Of a stretch of DNA of 64,000 nt, positions 1 through 7,852 are shown piece after piece. Under the pieces are notes generated by a model, which was not told the DNA's origin, ran no database searches, and saw only the letters and a list, made by a program, of their open reading frames with translations. Both the position numbers and the translations under genes were made by a program. The first letter of the stretch is position 1; every line of letters begins with the position of its first letter. The DNA is from Bacteroidetes bacterium UBA6221 (GTDB taxonomy: Bacteria > Bacteroidota > Bacteroidia > Chitinophagales > Chitinophagaceae). Location of the stretch: positions 9,440 to 73,439 of the forward strand of contig DISB01000013.1 of assembly GCA_002421685.1 (NCBI GenBank), read 5' to 3'.

Positions 1-1052
1 TCGTTGGTTTCATCTATTCCCCGATTAATAATCATCAATTGGAAACTTGGATTTTGTTCAAGAGCTTCTACAATGGCAGTAACGATATGCTTATCACCGA
101 AACTAAACCCCATCGTTATTAGAAAAACATTATCCTTGCGGAGATTAGCCTGGAACCGTGACATCATCTCGAAATATGGCTGTTCATAAGAACTCTCATA
201 TTTAGACTGATGTGGGTATATCATCAACGGATTATCAGGATTTTCTTTTTGTATGATTTTATTGTCTTGCTTTTCCCAATTAACAGAACCGTGTAATTTA
301 TACAGGTGGAAAACTTTTTGAATGAAATTGTCCTCCTCTTTAACTCTGCTTTGATTTCTGGAAACAATATCATAGTCATAATTACGCCCGCTAAAAATTC
401 TTGGTTGTGAAAATGAAAAACCGTCAACAACAACAAAATTGCTTTCACACGCTGCTTGTTCAAACATCATATCGTAGTTCAACGTGAACAATTTAAATCG
501 AGGTAGAGTGACCTTACGTTTTGTTATTTTATTAAGCAATAATGTATGTGCCGAGTTGTCAGGCAGGCTTAACTGACAGGCTTCTTTGATAAAATCTTTA
601 ATCTTGTTCACACAATCCTCGATATCAATATCAGCTTTAGGCACATAAGGAATTGCAGGAGTAGCCATAGAAAGAACTTTTTCCAAATTCTTGACTATTG
701 AACCGTCTTCCCACTTTTCATCGTAGCCGATTGTTTCAAGTAACTTTTCAAAAACTTCAGATGTTAAGAGAGCTTCAGCGTCGTCCCATAGATTAGCCAT
801 CGACTTTCCTAATTTACCATCTTTGCCCCAACCTATGGAAGAACCTGCGCCTGTTAAAAGAAGCAAATTCTCAAACTGATTATTTAGAGTTTGTGAATAT
901 TTATTCCGTTTTGTTGCAATAGCATAATCAACTCTATTCTCTGTGCTGTCTTTAAAATCGTGAAGTTTACCGTCTATATAAACCTTTACGTCGTCTGCTT
1001 CACTATCATCATAGGCAACAGAACTATTATTATTGAGTAAAATATACTTCAT
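1..1052 (-). CDS. SIR2-family NADase-like protein, partial (probable anti-phage effector)
   Basis: Reading from an ATG at 1052 leftward gives 350 codons without a stop; the C-terminus lies beyond the window edge. The translation has the SIR2/SIR2_2 hallmarks in the right order: a nucleotide-binding loop LLLLTGAGSS (residues 63-72), FTLNYD with the catalytic-type Asn (N192), LHGSVNW with the catalytic-type His (H254), and GFSFGD near the end (315-320). All expected active-site residues are therefore present. Family knowledge: SIR2-like proteins of this kind are NAD-consuming effectors in bacterial defence (for example HerA-SIR2, DSR and Thoeris-like systems). About 60 residues precede the Rossmann-like core. 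It lies between an XRE regulator and the window edge, inside an ICE, so it is probably cargo. A HerA/DUF87-type ATPase as the next gene to the left would identify the system; that is inference. The family call is strong, the exact defence type unknown. Confidence 0.8.
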   Translation of the reverse strand, partial: MKYILLNNNSSVAYDDSEADDVKVYIDGKLHDFKDSTENRVDYAIATKRNKYSQTLNNQFENLLLLTGAGSSIGWGKDGKLGKSMANLWDDAEALLTSEVFEKLLETIGYDEKWEDGSIVKNLEKVLSMATPAIPYVPKADIDIEDCVNKIKDFIKEACQLSLPDNSAHTLLLNKITKRKVTLPRFKLFTLNYDMMFEQAACESNFVVVDGFSFSQPRIFSGRNYDYDIVSRNQSRVKEEDNFIQKVFHLYKLHGSVNWEKQDNKIIQKENPDNPLMIYPHQSKYESSYEQPYFEMMSRFQANLRKDNVFLITMGFSFGDKHIVTAIVEALEQNPSFQLMIINRGIDETN

Positions 1053-1131
1053 ACGCACATACTTTTATATTTATTTAAGTTTATACCAAACAGTTAGTTT
1101 AAGACTTTCAAAACACACTGCCGCTACATTC

Positions 1132-1416
1132 TCATTTGCCTTTAAGCTCGTTTAAAACATTTTTTAATGCCTTTATTCCAATTTCATTATTATCGATAAG
1201 CCCTTTTATCTTGTCGGATAGCCATAAAACCAAAAGTTCTTCTAATGGCAGGTTCAGAAATCCCGAAAGATTTTCCAAATGTTTCCTCGGTATTAGCTTT
1301 TCTTCGTTCTCTATCTTGCTGATAAAAGCGTTATCTAATTCCAGTGCTGCGCCGACTTCTCTAAGAAGTAATCCTTTACTTTCTCTTACTTCCTTTATCC
1401 TTTTTCCGAGTGCCAT
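1132..1416 (-). CDS. XRE/Cro-type helix-turn-helix transcriptional regulator
   Basis: This 94-residue protein has an HTH_3-type DNA-binding domain over residues 4-60: GKRIKEVRESKGLLLREVG for helices 1-2, then a recognition helix around DNAFISKIENEEK. A short Leu-rich tail (60-94) is probably for dimerisation. It lies 79 bp upstream of, and in the same direction as, the SIR2-like gene, so it is likely to control that gene and itself, in the way C-proteins do in restriction-modification and other defence cassettes. A perfect Bacteroidota -7 box, TACATTTG, is found on the same strand 30 bp before the start codon. The target is inferred from position only. Confidence 0.8.
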   Translation of the reverse strand: MALGKRIKEVRESKGLLLREVGAALELDNAFISKIENEEKLIPRKHLENLSGFLNLPLEELLVLWLSDKIKGLIDNNEIGIKALKNVLNELKGK

Positions 1417-1446
1417 CTTGAATTATTAAGACTTGTCTAAATAATT

Positions 1447-1454
1447 CAAATGTA
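1447..1454 (-). promoter_or_regulatory. Candidate -7 box for the XRE/SIR2 operon
   Basis: On the minus strand the sequence TACATTTG matches the Bacteroidota primary-sigma -7 consensus TANNTTTG at every fixed base. It ends 30 bp before the ATG of the XRE gene. No clear TTTG -33 box is visible at the usual distance. An exact match to this pattern is expected by chance roughly once per 4 kb per strand, so the call rests on position as well as sequence. Confidence 0.4.
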
Positions 1455-1658
1455 AGCAAAAAATATGAATGTAAATGATGTGATATTCATCAACTTAATA
1501 TCGCTTCAGTTGGCAAATTTGGTTTCATATCTCGCCACTCACAGCCAAACACGTCCTCTGACTGCCACTTTACGGTAGCGCCTCTTTTTCCATAAGACAT
1601 TTGTCCCGAAAGCTCGCAAGGTGCGGGATAAACAGTAACAAATTAATGTGTTTCAATT

Positions 1659-1964
1659 ATGGAAAAACAGAGAAAAAAAGTTTTGCTGGCAGCCGTGGCA
1701 ATGCTGTCAGGAATTGGTGCGTTCGCACAGGGAAACGGCTCGGCAGGTATCAACGAGGCTACCCAAATGGTAACAAGTTATTTCGACCCCGCAACGCAAT
1801 TAATCTACGCCATCGGTGCGGTAGTCGGGTTAATCGGGGGCGTTAAGGTGTACAACAAATTCAGTTCCGGCGACCCCGACACGAGTAAGACCGCAGCTTC
1901 GTGGTTTGGTGCGTGTATCTTCTTGATTGTTGCCGCTACTATCCTGCGTTCATTCTTCCTTTAA
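1659..1964 (+). CDS. traE: Conjugative transposon protein TraE (DUF4134)
   Basis: This 101-residue protein has a cleavable-looking signal peptide (MEKQRKKVLLAAVAMLSG, cut after about residue 23) and two membrane segments, at roughly 45-65 and 80-100. The Gly-rich AIGAVVGLIGGVKVYNKF followed by SGDPDTSKTAASWFGACIF is typical of the DUF4134 TraE family of CTnDOT-like elements. In role and topology the family resembles the VirB2 pilin-like subunits of type IV secretion systems; this comparison is from family knowledge. It is the first gene of the tra operon seen here and is followed 11 bp later by traF. The start is supported by the signal peptide beginning at this Met. Confidence 0.88.
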   Translation: MEKQRKKVLLAAVAMLSGIGAFAQGNGSAGINEATQMVTSYFDPATQLIYAIGAVVGLIGGVKVYNKFSSGDPDTSKTAASWFGACIFLIVAATILRSFFL

Positions 1965-1975
1965 TCCGTTGCCTT

Positions 1976-2305
1976 ATGAATTACAATATCAACAAAGGCA
2001 TCGGCAGGACGGTGGAATTTAAAGGGCTAAAAGCGCAATACCTGTTCATTTTCGCAGGTGGGCTGCTCGGTACGCTTATCCTCGTGATGATACTGTATAT
2101 GGCAGGCGTAAACTCTTACATCTGCCTGTTCCTCGGAGCAGGCGGTGCTTCGCTCATTGTATGGCAGACCTTTTCGCTGAACAGGAAGTACGGCGAACAC
2201 GGACTGATGAAAATTGCAGCCAATAAAAGGCATCCCCGCTACATCATCTGCCGCAAGCCTGTAAACCGCTATTTAAAATTCACACCTAAACAGAATGCCG
2301 TATGA
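1976..2305 (+). CDS. traF: Conjugative transposon protein TraF (DUF4133)
   Basis: This 109-residue protein has two adjacent hydrophobic helices (about residues 22-44 and 48-66) between a short N-terminus and a basic C-terminus ending in KPVNRYLKFTPKQNAV. Size, topology and position between traE and traG identify the DUF4133 family, the VirB3-like inner-membrane component of Bacteroidota conjugation systems. The start at 1976 (MNYNINKGIG) is preferred over an upstream in-frame Met because it falls after the traE stop and gives the family length. Its last four bases overlap the start of traG (ATGA), indicating translational coupling. Confidence 0.85.
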   Translation: MNYNINKGIGRTVEFKGLKAQYLFIFAGGLLGTLILVMILYMAGVNSYICLFLGAGGASLIVWQTFSLNRKYGEHGLMKIAANKRHPRYIICRKPVNRYLKFTPKQNAV

Positions 2306-4806
2306 GAAATGTAGCAAAGACCACCACACTGGAAAACAAATTTCCCTTGTTGGCAGTAGAGAACAACTGCATCTTATCCAAAGATGCGGACATTACCGCT
2401 TGTTTTGAAGTGCGTTTGCCGGAACTGTTCACGGTAGCTTCTGCGGAATACGAAGCCATTCACTCCGCCTGGCACAAGGCGATTAAAACCCTCCCTGATT
2501 TTACGGTCATTCACAAACAGGATTGGTACATTAAGGAAAGCTATGCACCTGATTTGGCAATCGAAGACCAGAGTTTTTTATCGAAGTCTTATCAACGTCA
2601 TTTCAACGAGCGACCGTTCCTGAACCATTATTGCTACCTGTTTCTGACAAAGACTACTAAGGAAAGAATGCGGATGCAAAGCAACTTTAGTTCGCTTTGC
2701 AAAGGTACACTGATACCAAAGGAAATCAGGAACAAGGAAACGATACACCGCTTTATGGAGGCGGTCGCCCAGTTTGAACGTATCGTGAACGATAGCGGTT
2801 TTGTCAGCCTGCGGCGTTTGACCGAAGAGGACATTATCGGAACGGAAGATACACAGGGATTACTGGAACAGTACCTCACGTTATCGAGGGGAGCAGGAAC
2901 ACCAATGCAGGACATCGCACTCGGAAACGAAGAGGTGCGCATTGGCAACAAAAGGTTAAGCCTGCATACCCTTTCAGATACGGATGACCTGCCCGGAACG
3001 GTATCGGCAGATACCCGTTTTGAAAAGCTATCTACCGACCGTAGCGACTGCCGTCTGTCATTCGCCGCACCTGTGGGCTTGCTATTAAGCTGCAACCACA
3101 TATACAACCAGTACATTTTTTTGGATAACAGCGAAGACAACCTGCAAAAGTTTGAGAAGTCTGCAAGGAATATGCACTCACTGGCAAGGTACAGTCGTGC
3201 CAACCAAATCAATAAAGAGTGGATAGAAAAGTACCTGAACGAAGCCCACAGCTTCGGATTGTCCTCCATCCGTGCGCACTACAACATTATGGCGTGGTCG
3301 GAAGACCCTGCGGAACTGAAGCAGTTAAAGAATGATTGCGGTAGTGCATTGGCACTAATGGAATGTAAGCCACGGCACAACACTACGGATGTAGCCACTT
3401 TGTTTTGGGCAGGAATGCCGGGCAATGCAGGCGACTTTCCGAGTGAGGAAAGTTTTTACACATTCATTGAGCCTGCGCTGTGCTTCTTTACGGAAGAAAC
3501 CAACTACCACAATTCGCCCTCGCCATTCGGTATCAAGATGGCTGACAGGCTTACCGGAAAACCTATCCATTTGGATATTTCCGACCTGCCAATGAAGCGT
3601 GGTACCATCACGAACCGGAACAAGTTCATACTTGGTCCCTCGGGTTCGGGTAAGTCGTTCTTCACTAACCATATGGTACGGCAGTATTACGAACAGGGCG
3701 CACACGTACTGCTCGTAGATACGGGTAACTCTTATCAGGGTTTATGCGAACTCATCAAAGGAAAGACCAAAGGCGAAGACGGTGTTTACTTCACTTATAC
3801 CGAAGATAACCCGATTGCCTTTAACCCTTTCTATACAGATGATGGTGTGTTCGACATTGAAAAGAGGGAAAGTATCAAGACTTTGATACTGACCTTATGG
3901 AAACGTGATGATGAGCCCCCAACCCGTTCTGAAGAAGTTGCCCTTTCCAATGCGGTAAGCGGTTATATCGAGCGTATCAAGACGGAAGATGTGTACCCCT
4001 CATTCAACGGTTTCTATGAGTATGTAAAAGGCGACTACCGCAAGGTACTGGAAGAAAAGCAGGTCAGGGAAAAGGACTATGACATTGCCAATTTCCTGAA
4101 CGTACTCGAACCCTATTACAAAGGTGGAGAATACGATTACCTGCTGAACTCCAACAAGCAGTTAGACCTGCTTTCCAAACGCTTTATCGTGTTTGAAATT
4201 GATGCGATAAAAGACCACAAAATCCTCTTTCCCATAGTCACGATTATCATTATGGAGGTGTTCATCAACAAGATGCGCCGACTGAAAGGTATTCGCAAGC
4301 TCATTCTGATTGAAGAAGCGTGGAAAGCCATTGCTAAAGAGGGAATGGCAGAATACATCAAATATTTGTTTAAGACCGTCCGCAAATTCTTCGGAGAAGC
4401 GATTGTAGTAACGCAGGAGGTCGATGACATTATCCAATCGCCCATTGTGAAAGAAAGTATCATCAACAACTCCGACTGTAAAATCCTGCTTGACCAACGG
4501 AAGTATATGAACAAGTTTGATGATATACAGGCGATGCTCGGACTTACGGACAAAGAGAAAGGGCAGGTACTTTCCATCAATATGAACAACGATGCAAGCC
4601 GACTTTACAAAGAGGTTTGGATTGGCTTAGGTGGTACGCACTCGGCAGTCTATGCCACCGAAGTTAGTTTGGAGGAATACCTCGCTTACACGACCGAAGA
4701 AACCGAAAAAATGGAAGTGATGCAGCTTGCTTCCGAACTGGACGGTAATGTAGAACTCGCCATTAAGCATATCGCAATGCAAAGGCGGGACAATTCAATT
4801 CAATAG
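2302..4806 (+). CDS. traG: Conjugation system ATPase TraG (VirB4-like)
   Basis: This 834-residue protein is the energy-supplying ATPase of the type IV secretion apparatus. The N-terminal half is a TraG N-terminal/VirB4-type domain. The C-terminal half is a RecA-like ATPase with Walker A LGPSGSGKS at residues 444-452 (Lys451) and Walker B LILIEEA at about 667-673. Downstream motifs such as VVTQEVDDI and the Gln-rich tail fit VirB4/TraG ATPases of CTnDOT-type elements. Length is normal for the family. It overlaps traF by 4 bp and is followed after 28 bp by traI. In this naming system TraG is the VirB4 homologue, not the F-plasmid coupling protein. Confidence 0.92.
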   Translation: MRNVAKTTTLENKFPLLAVENNCILSKDADITACFEVRLPELFTVASAEYEAIHSAWHKAIKTLPDFTVIHKQDWYIKESYAPDLAIEDQSFLSKSYQRHFNERPFLNHYCYLFLTKTTKERMRMQSNFSSLCKGTLIPKEIRNKETIHRFMEAVAQFERIVNDSGFVSLRRLTEEDIIGTEDTQGLLEQYLTLSRGAGTPMQDIALGNEEVRIGNKRLSLHTLSDTDDLPGTVSADTRFEKLSTDRSDCRLSFAAPVGLLLSCNHIYNQYIFLDNSEDNLQKFEKSARNMHSLARYSRANQINKEWIEKYLNEAHSFGLSSIRAHYNIMAWSEDPAELKQLKNDCGSALALMECKPRHNTTDVATLFWAGMPGNAGDFPSEESFYTFIEPALCFFTEETNYHNSPSPFGIKMADRLTGKPIHLDISDLPMKRGTITNRNKFILGPSGSGKSFFTNHMVRQYYEQGAHVLLVDTGNSYQGLCELIKGKTKGEDGVYFTYTEDNPIAFNPFYTDDGVFDIEKRESIKTLILTLWKRDDEPPTRSEEVALSNAVSGYIERIKTEDVYPSFNGFYEYVKGDYRKVLEEKQVREKDYDIANFLNVLEPYYKGGEYDYLLNSNKQLDLLSKRFIVFEIDAIKDHKILFPIVTIIIMEVFINKMRRLKGIRKLILIEEAWKAIAKEGMAEYIKYLFKTVRKFFGEAIVVTQEVDDIIQSPIVKESIINNSDCKILLDQRKYMNKFDDIQAMLGLTDKEKGQVLSINMNNDASRLYKEVWIGLGGTHSAVYATEVSLEEYLAYTTEETEKMEVMQLASELDGNVELAIKHIAMQRRDNSIQ

Positions 4807-4834
4807 TCATTAACAATTTAAAAATTCAGAAACA

Positions 4835-5467
4835 ATGAAAAAAGTATTGTATCTGGTGTGTACGGCATTAATGCTCGCCGTAGCACCGTCAGCAAAAGCC
4901 CAGTTTGTAGTTACTGACCCTGCAAACCTGGCTTCAGGAATTATCAACTCTGCGAACGAAATCATACAGACTTCTTCGACCGTGAGCAATGTGATAAAGA
5001 ACTTCAACGAAGTGAAGAAAGTGTACGACCAGGGTAAGGAATATTATGACAAGCTGAAAGCTATCAACAGTCTTGTGAAAGATGCCCGTAAGGTGCAACA
5101 AACGGTATTGTTGGTGGGCGATGTGTCCGAAATGTACGTGCAAAATTTTGGTAAAATGATGAACGACCCAAATTTCACACCGCAGGAATTGGTCGCTATC
5201 GGTAATGGCTATTCGGCACTGCTCAATGAAAGTACCGAACTGCTGAAAGAATTGAAGCAGATTATAACCTCATCAAGCCTTTCGCTGAATGACAAAGAGC
5301 GTATGGATATTATCGACAGAGTGTACAAAGAGGTAAAGGATTACCACAGCCTTGTACGCTACTACACCAATAAGAACATTTCTGTAAGCTACCTAAGAGC
5401 GAAAAAGAAAAACGATGCCCAAAGAGTGCTTCAACTCTACGGAACTGCTAACCAAAAATACTGGTAA
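4835..5467 (+). CDS. traI: Conjugative transposon protein TraI (DUF4141)
   Basis: This 210-residue secreted protein begins with a clear signal peptide (MKKVLYLVCTALMLAVAPSA, cleavage near KAQ-F). The mature part is mostly helical, with heptad-like stretches (NVIKNFNEVKKVYDQGKEYYDKL) and a C-terminal SYLRAKKKNDAQRVLQLYG. This is the DUF4141 family, which occupies the VirB5-like place in CTnDOT-type tra operons (family knowledge). It sits between traG and traJ, with only 2 bp before the traJ start. Confidence 0.85.
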   Translation: MKKVLYLVCTALMLAVAPSAKAQFVVTDPANLASGIINSANEIIQTSSTVSNVIKNFNEVKKVYDQGKEYYDKLKAINSLVKDARKVQQTVLLVGDVSEMYVQNFGKMMNDPNFTPQELVAIGNGYSALLNESTELLKELKQIITSSSLSLNDKERMDIIDRVYKEVKDYHSLVRYYTNKNISVSYLRAKKKNDAQRVLQLYGTANQKYW

Positions 5468-5469
5468 AA

Positions 5470-6465
5470 ATGGAATGGGATAATCTTCACGAACTCCTGC
5501 GTTCGCTTTATGACGATATGATGCCGCTTGCAGGCGATATGGCGGCAGTAGCTAAGGGTTTGGCGGGATTGGGAGCATTGTTCTATGTGGCATTAAAGGT
5601 TTGGCAGGCTTTAAGCCGTGCCGAACCTATTGATATGTTCCCTTTGCTGCGCCCGTTCGCTTTAGGGCTTTGTATTATGTTCTTCCCGACCATCGTACTG
5701 GGAACCATCAATGCGGTACTTAGCCCGGTGGTAGTAGGAACCCACCAAATACTGGAAGACCAGGTGCTTGACCTGAACAAACTGCAACAGCAGAAAGACC
5801 AGTTGGAATATGAGGCAATGGTCAGGAACCCCGAAACCGCCTATATGGTATCAGACGAAGAGTTTGATAAAAAACTGGACGAACTGGGTTGGTCGCCCTC
5901 TGACATTGGAACAATGGCGGGTATGTATATGGACAGGCAAGCCTATAAGATTGAAAAAGCCATAAAGGATTGGTTTCGTAATCTATTGGAAATTCTCTTT
6001 CAGGCGGCGGCTTTGGTCATTGATACCATACGAACGTTTTTCCTGATAGTCCTCTCCATACTCGGACCAATAGCCTTTGCTATTTCCGTGTGGGACGGCT
6101 TTCAGTCCACGCTCTCGCAATGGCTCACGAGGTACGTCAGCGTTTACCTATGGCTTCCCGTTTCGGATTTGTTCAGCTCAATGTTGGCAAGAATACAATC
6201 CCTCATTTTAGAACGGGATATAGCAATGCTTGCCGACCCTACCTATATACCTGATACAAGCAATACCGTGTACATCATCTTTATGATTATCGGCATCATC
6301 GGGTACTTCACTATCCCGACAGTAACAGGTTGGGTAATCCAAGCCGGAGGCGCAGGAAACTTTACCCGCAATGTAAACTCCACAGCAATGAAAGCCGGAA
6401 ACATCGCCGGAGCAGGCGCAGGTTCAACAGTTGGAAACATCGGCGGTAAACTGATGAATAAATAA
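5470..6465 (+). CDS. traJ: Conjugative transposon protein TraJ (polytopic membrane protein)
   Basis: This 331-residue protein has several hydrophobic segments: around residues 20-45, 58-80, 175-205 (AAALVIDTIRTFFLIVLSIL) and 265-290. The C-terminus is Gly/Ala-rich and ends in GSTVGNIGGKLMNK. TraJ of Bacteroidota ICEs is the VirB6-like channel component of the inner membrane. The gene starts 2 bp after the traI stop and lies in the canonical position before traK. Length and topology match the family. Confidence 0.88.
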   Translation: MEWDNLHELLRSLYDDMMPLAGDMAAVAKGLAGLGALFYVALKVWQALSRAEPIDMFPLLRPFALGLCIMFFPTIVLGTINAVLSPVVVGTHQILEDQVLDLNKLQQQKDQLEYEAMVRNPETAYMVSDEEFDKKLDELGWSPSDIGTMAGMYMDRQAYKIEKAIKDWFRNLLEILFQAAALVIDTIRTFFLIVLSILGPIAFAISVWDGFQSTLSQWLTRYVSVYLWLPVSDLFSSMLARIQSLILERDIAMLADPTYIPDTSNTVYIIFMIIGIIGYFTIPTVTGWVIQAGGAGNFTRNVNSTAMKAGNIAGAGAGSTVGNIGGKLMNK

Positions 6466-6484
6466 TCATTAATCATTCTAAAAA

Positions 6485-7108
6485 ATGGAATTTAAAACGC
6501 TAAGAAATATCGAAAACAGCTTTAGGCAGATAAGATTATATGCCATTGTGTTTGCGGTTCTCTGCATTAGCGTGGTAGGTTACACCGTATGGCGTTCCTA
6601 CCGCTTTGCAGAAGAACAACGCCAAAAAATCTATGTACTGGATAACGGCAAATCCCTGATGCTTGCCTTATCGCAGGATGCGAGCATCAACCGCCCGGTT
6701 GAGGCAAGGGAACACGTAAGGAGATTTCACGAACTGTTCTTTACGCTTGCGCCCGACAAGAACGCTATTGAAAGCAATATGAGCAGGGCATTCAACCTTG
6801 CCGATAAAAGTGCTTTTGATTACTACAAAGACTTGTCGGAAAAGGGCTATTACAGCCGTATCATTTCGGGGAACGTGCAGCAACGCATCGAGGTGGATAG
6901 TGTCTTGTGCAATTTCGACAACTACCCTTATGCAGTGCGTACTTATGCCAAACAGTTCATTATCCGGTCAAGCAACGTAACCAGGCGTAACCTGATTACT
7001 TCCTGCTATCTCGTCAACTCCGTTCGTTCCGACAATAATCCGCAGGGCTTCAATATTGAAAAATTTGCAGTCGTGGAAAATAAGGATATAGAGGTCATCG
7101 AACGCTAA
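6485..7108 (+). CDS. traK: Conjugative transposon protein TraK
   Basis: This 207-residue protein has a short cytoplasmic N-terminus and one transmembrane helix at about residues 17-37 (LYAIVFAVLCISVVGYTVW), followed by a periplasmic domain. The sequence FRQIRLYAIVFAV and the ARQ/RPVEAREHVRRFHELFFTLAPD region are typical of TraK, a VirB8-like scaffold subunit of the conjugation channel. It follows traJ after 19 bp and is co-directional with it. Confidence 0.88.
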   Translation: MEFKTLRNIENSFRQIRLYAIVFAVLCISVVGYTVWRSYRFAEEQRQKIYVLDNGKSLMLALSQDASINRPVEAREHVRRFHELFFTLAPDKNAIESNMSRAFNLADKSAFDYYKDLSEKGYYSRIISGNVQQRIEVDSVLCNFDNYPYAVRTYAKQFIIRSSNVTRRNLITSCYLVNSVRSDNNPQGFNIEKFAVVENKDIEVIER

Positions 7109-7120
7109 AAAAACAATCTT

Positions 7121-7549
7121 ATGGAAGCATTATCAGATTTAAGCACGTTCGCAAAAATCCTTACCGACAAAGGATATAACGGGTATTTCCATACGCAGGG
7201 AGCGTATGCCGGAAAGCTGAAAGACAGCATCAGCGAATACCTCGAAAGCTGCCAAAAAGGTGCAGACAGTTTGCCTAAGCAGGACTTACTGCTGACAGGC
7301 TACCTACAATGGTCGGGCGATGACAAGCCCTGTGTAGAATGCAATATGTGGGTAAAATACCTGAATGGAAAATTCTCTCTTAGCCGAATGGAAATAGCCA
7401 AGAAAGACGGCTTTGGGCAATTACTCAAAAAAACGGAACTGGCAAACCTGTCCGTAATGTCCGCACCCAAATTAACGGAAGCGGTCGCACTGGTTAACGA
7501 TGCGCCGAAGCAACAGGCGGGTAAAAGTCCTAAGCGTTTCAAGCTGTAA
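7121..7549 (+). CDS. Uncharacterised protein encoded within the tra operon
   Basis: This 142-residue soluble protein has no signal peptide or membrane segment. Visible features are a Cys pair (KPCVECNMWVKY) and a Lys-rich C-terminus (KQQAGKSPKRFKL). I do not recognise the family. It lies between traK and traL, with 12 bp before it and 18 bp after it, so it is part of the tra transcription unit, probably with an accessory rather than core channel role. The classical CTnDOT order has no gene of this type between traK and traL. Confidence 0.75.
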   Translation: MEALSDLSTFAKILTDKGYNGYFHTQGAYAGKLKDSISEYLESCQKGADSLPKQDLLLTGYLQWSGDDKPCVECNMWVKYLNGKFSLSRMEIAKKDGFGQLLKKTELANLSVMSAPKLTEAVALVNDAPKQQAGKSPKRFKL

Positions 7550-7567
7550 CACAGAAATAGTAAGGCT

Positions 7568-7852
7568 ATGAAAAAATTAAGAGCAAATATGGACAGATAC
7601 TTTGACAAGTTGGACGAACGTTGGCGGGCGTTGCCCTTGCGCAAACAGCACCGATATACGCTGTACTTCTTTGTGGGTTATCTGCTGCTTACCGTAGCGG
7701 TCATTGGCAAAGTGATGTACGATACCTCAAAGTCCGGTAACGGTATGGTCATAGAGCATATCGAGAACCCTGTCCTTAAAAGTAAAAATCCTGCAAGGTT
7801 GCAGGATAGTGTATCAACAATTTTAAAAAATCAGATTTATGAAAGAAAATGA
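7568..7852 (+). CDS. traL: Conjugative transposon protein TraL (DUF3989-like)
   Basis: This 94-residue protein has a basic N-terminus (KKLRANMDRYFDKLDERWRAL), one transmembrane helix at about residues 34-54 (YTLYFFVGYLLLTVAVIGKV) and a short extracytoplasmic tail. The size, the single-pass topology and the position immediately before traM, which it overlaps by 14 bp, identify TraL. Its biochemical role is unknown. Confidence 0.78.
   Translation: MKKLRANMDRYFDKLDERWRALPLRKQHRYTLYFFVGYLLLTVAVIGKVMYDTSKSGNGMVIEHIENPVLKSKNPARLQDSVSTILKNQIYERK

Noticed and set aside
224..463. 79-codon minus-strand frame in the left region
   Set aside because: It lies in a different frame from the 350-codon SIR2-like gene that covers the same bases with clear family motifs.
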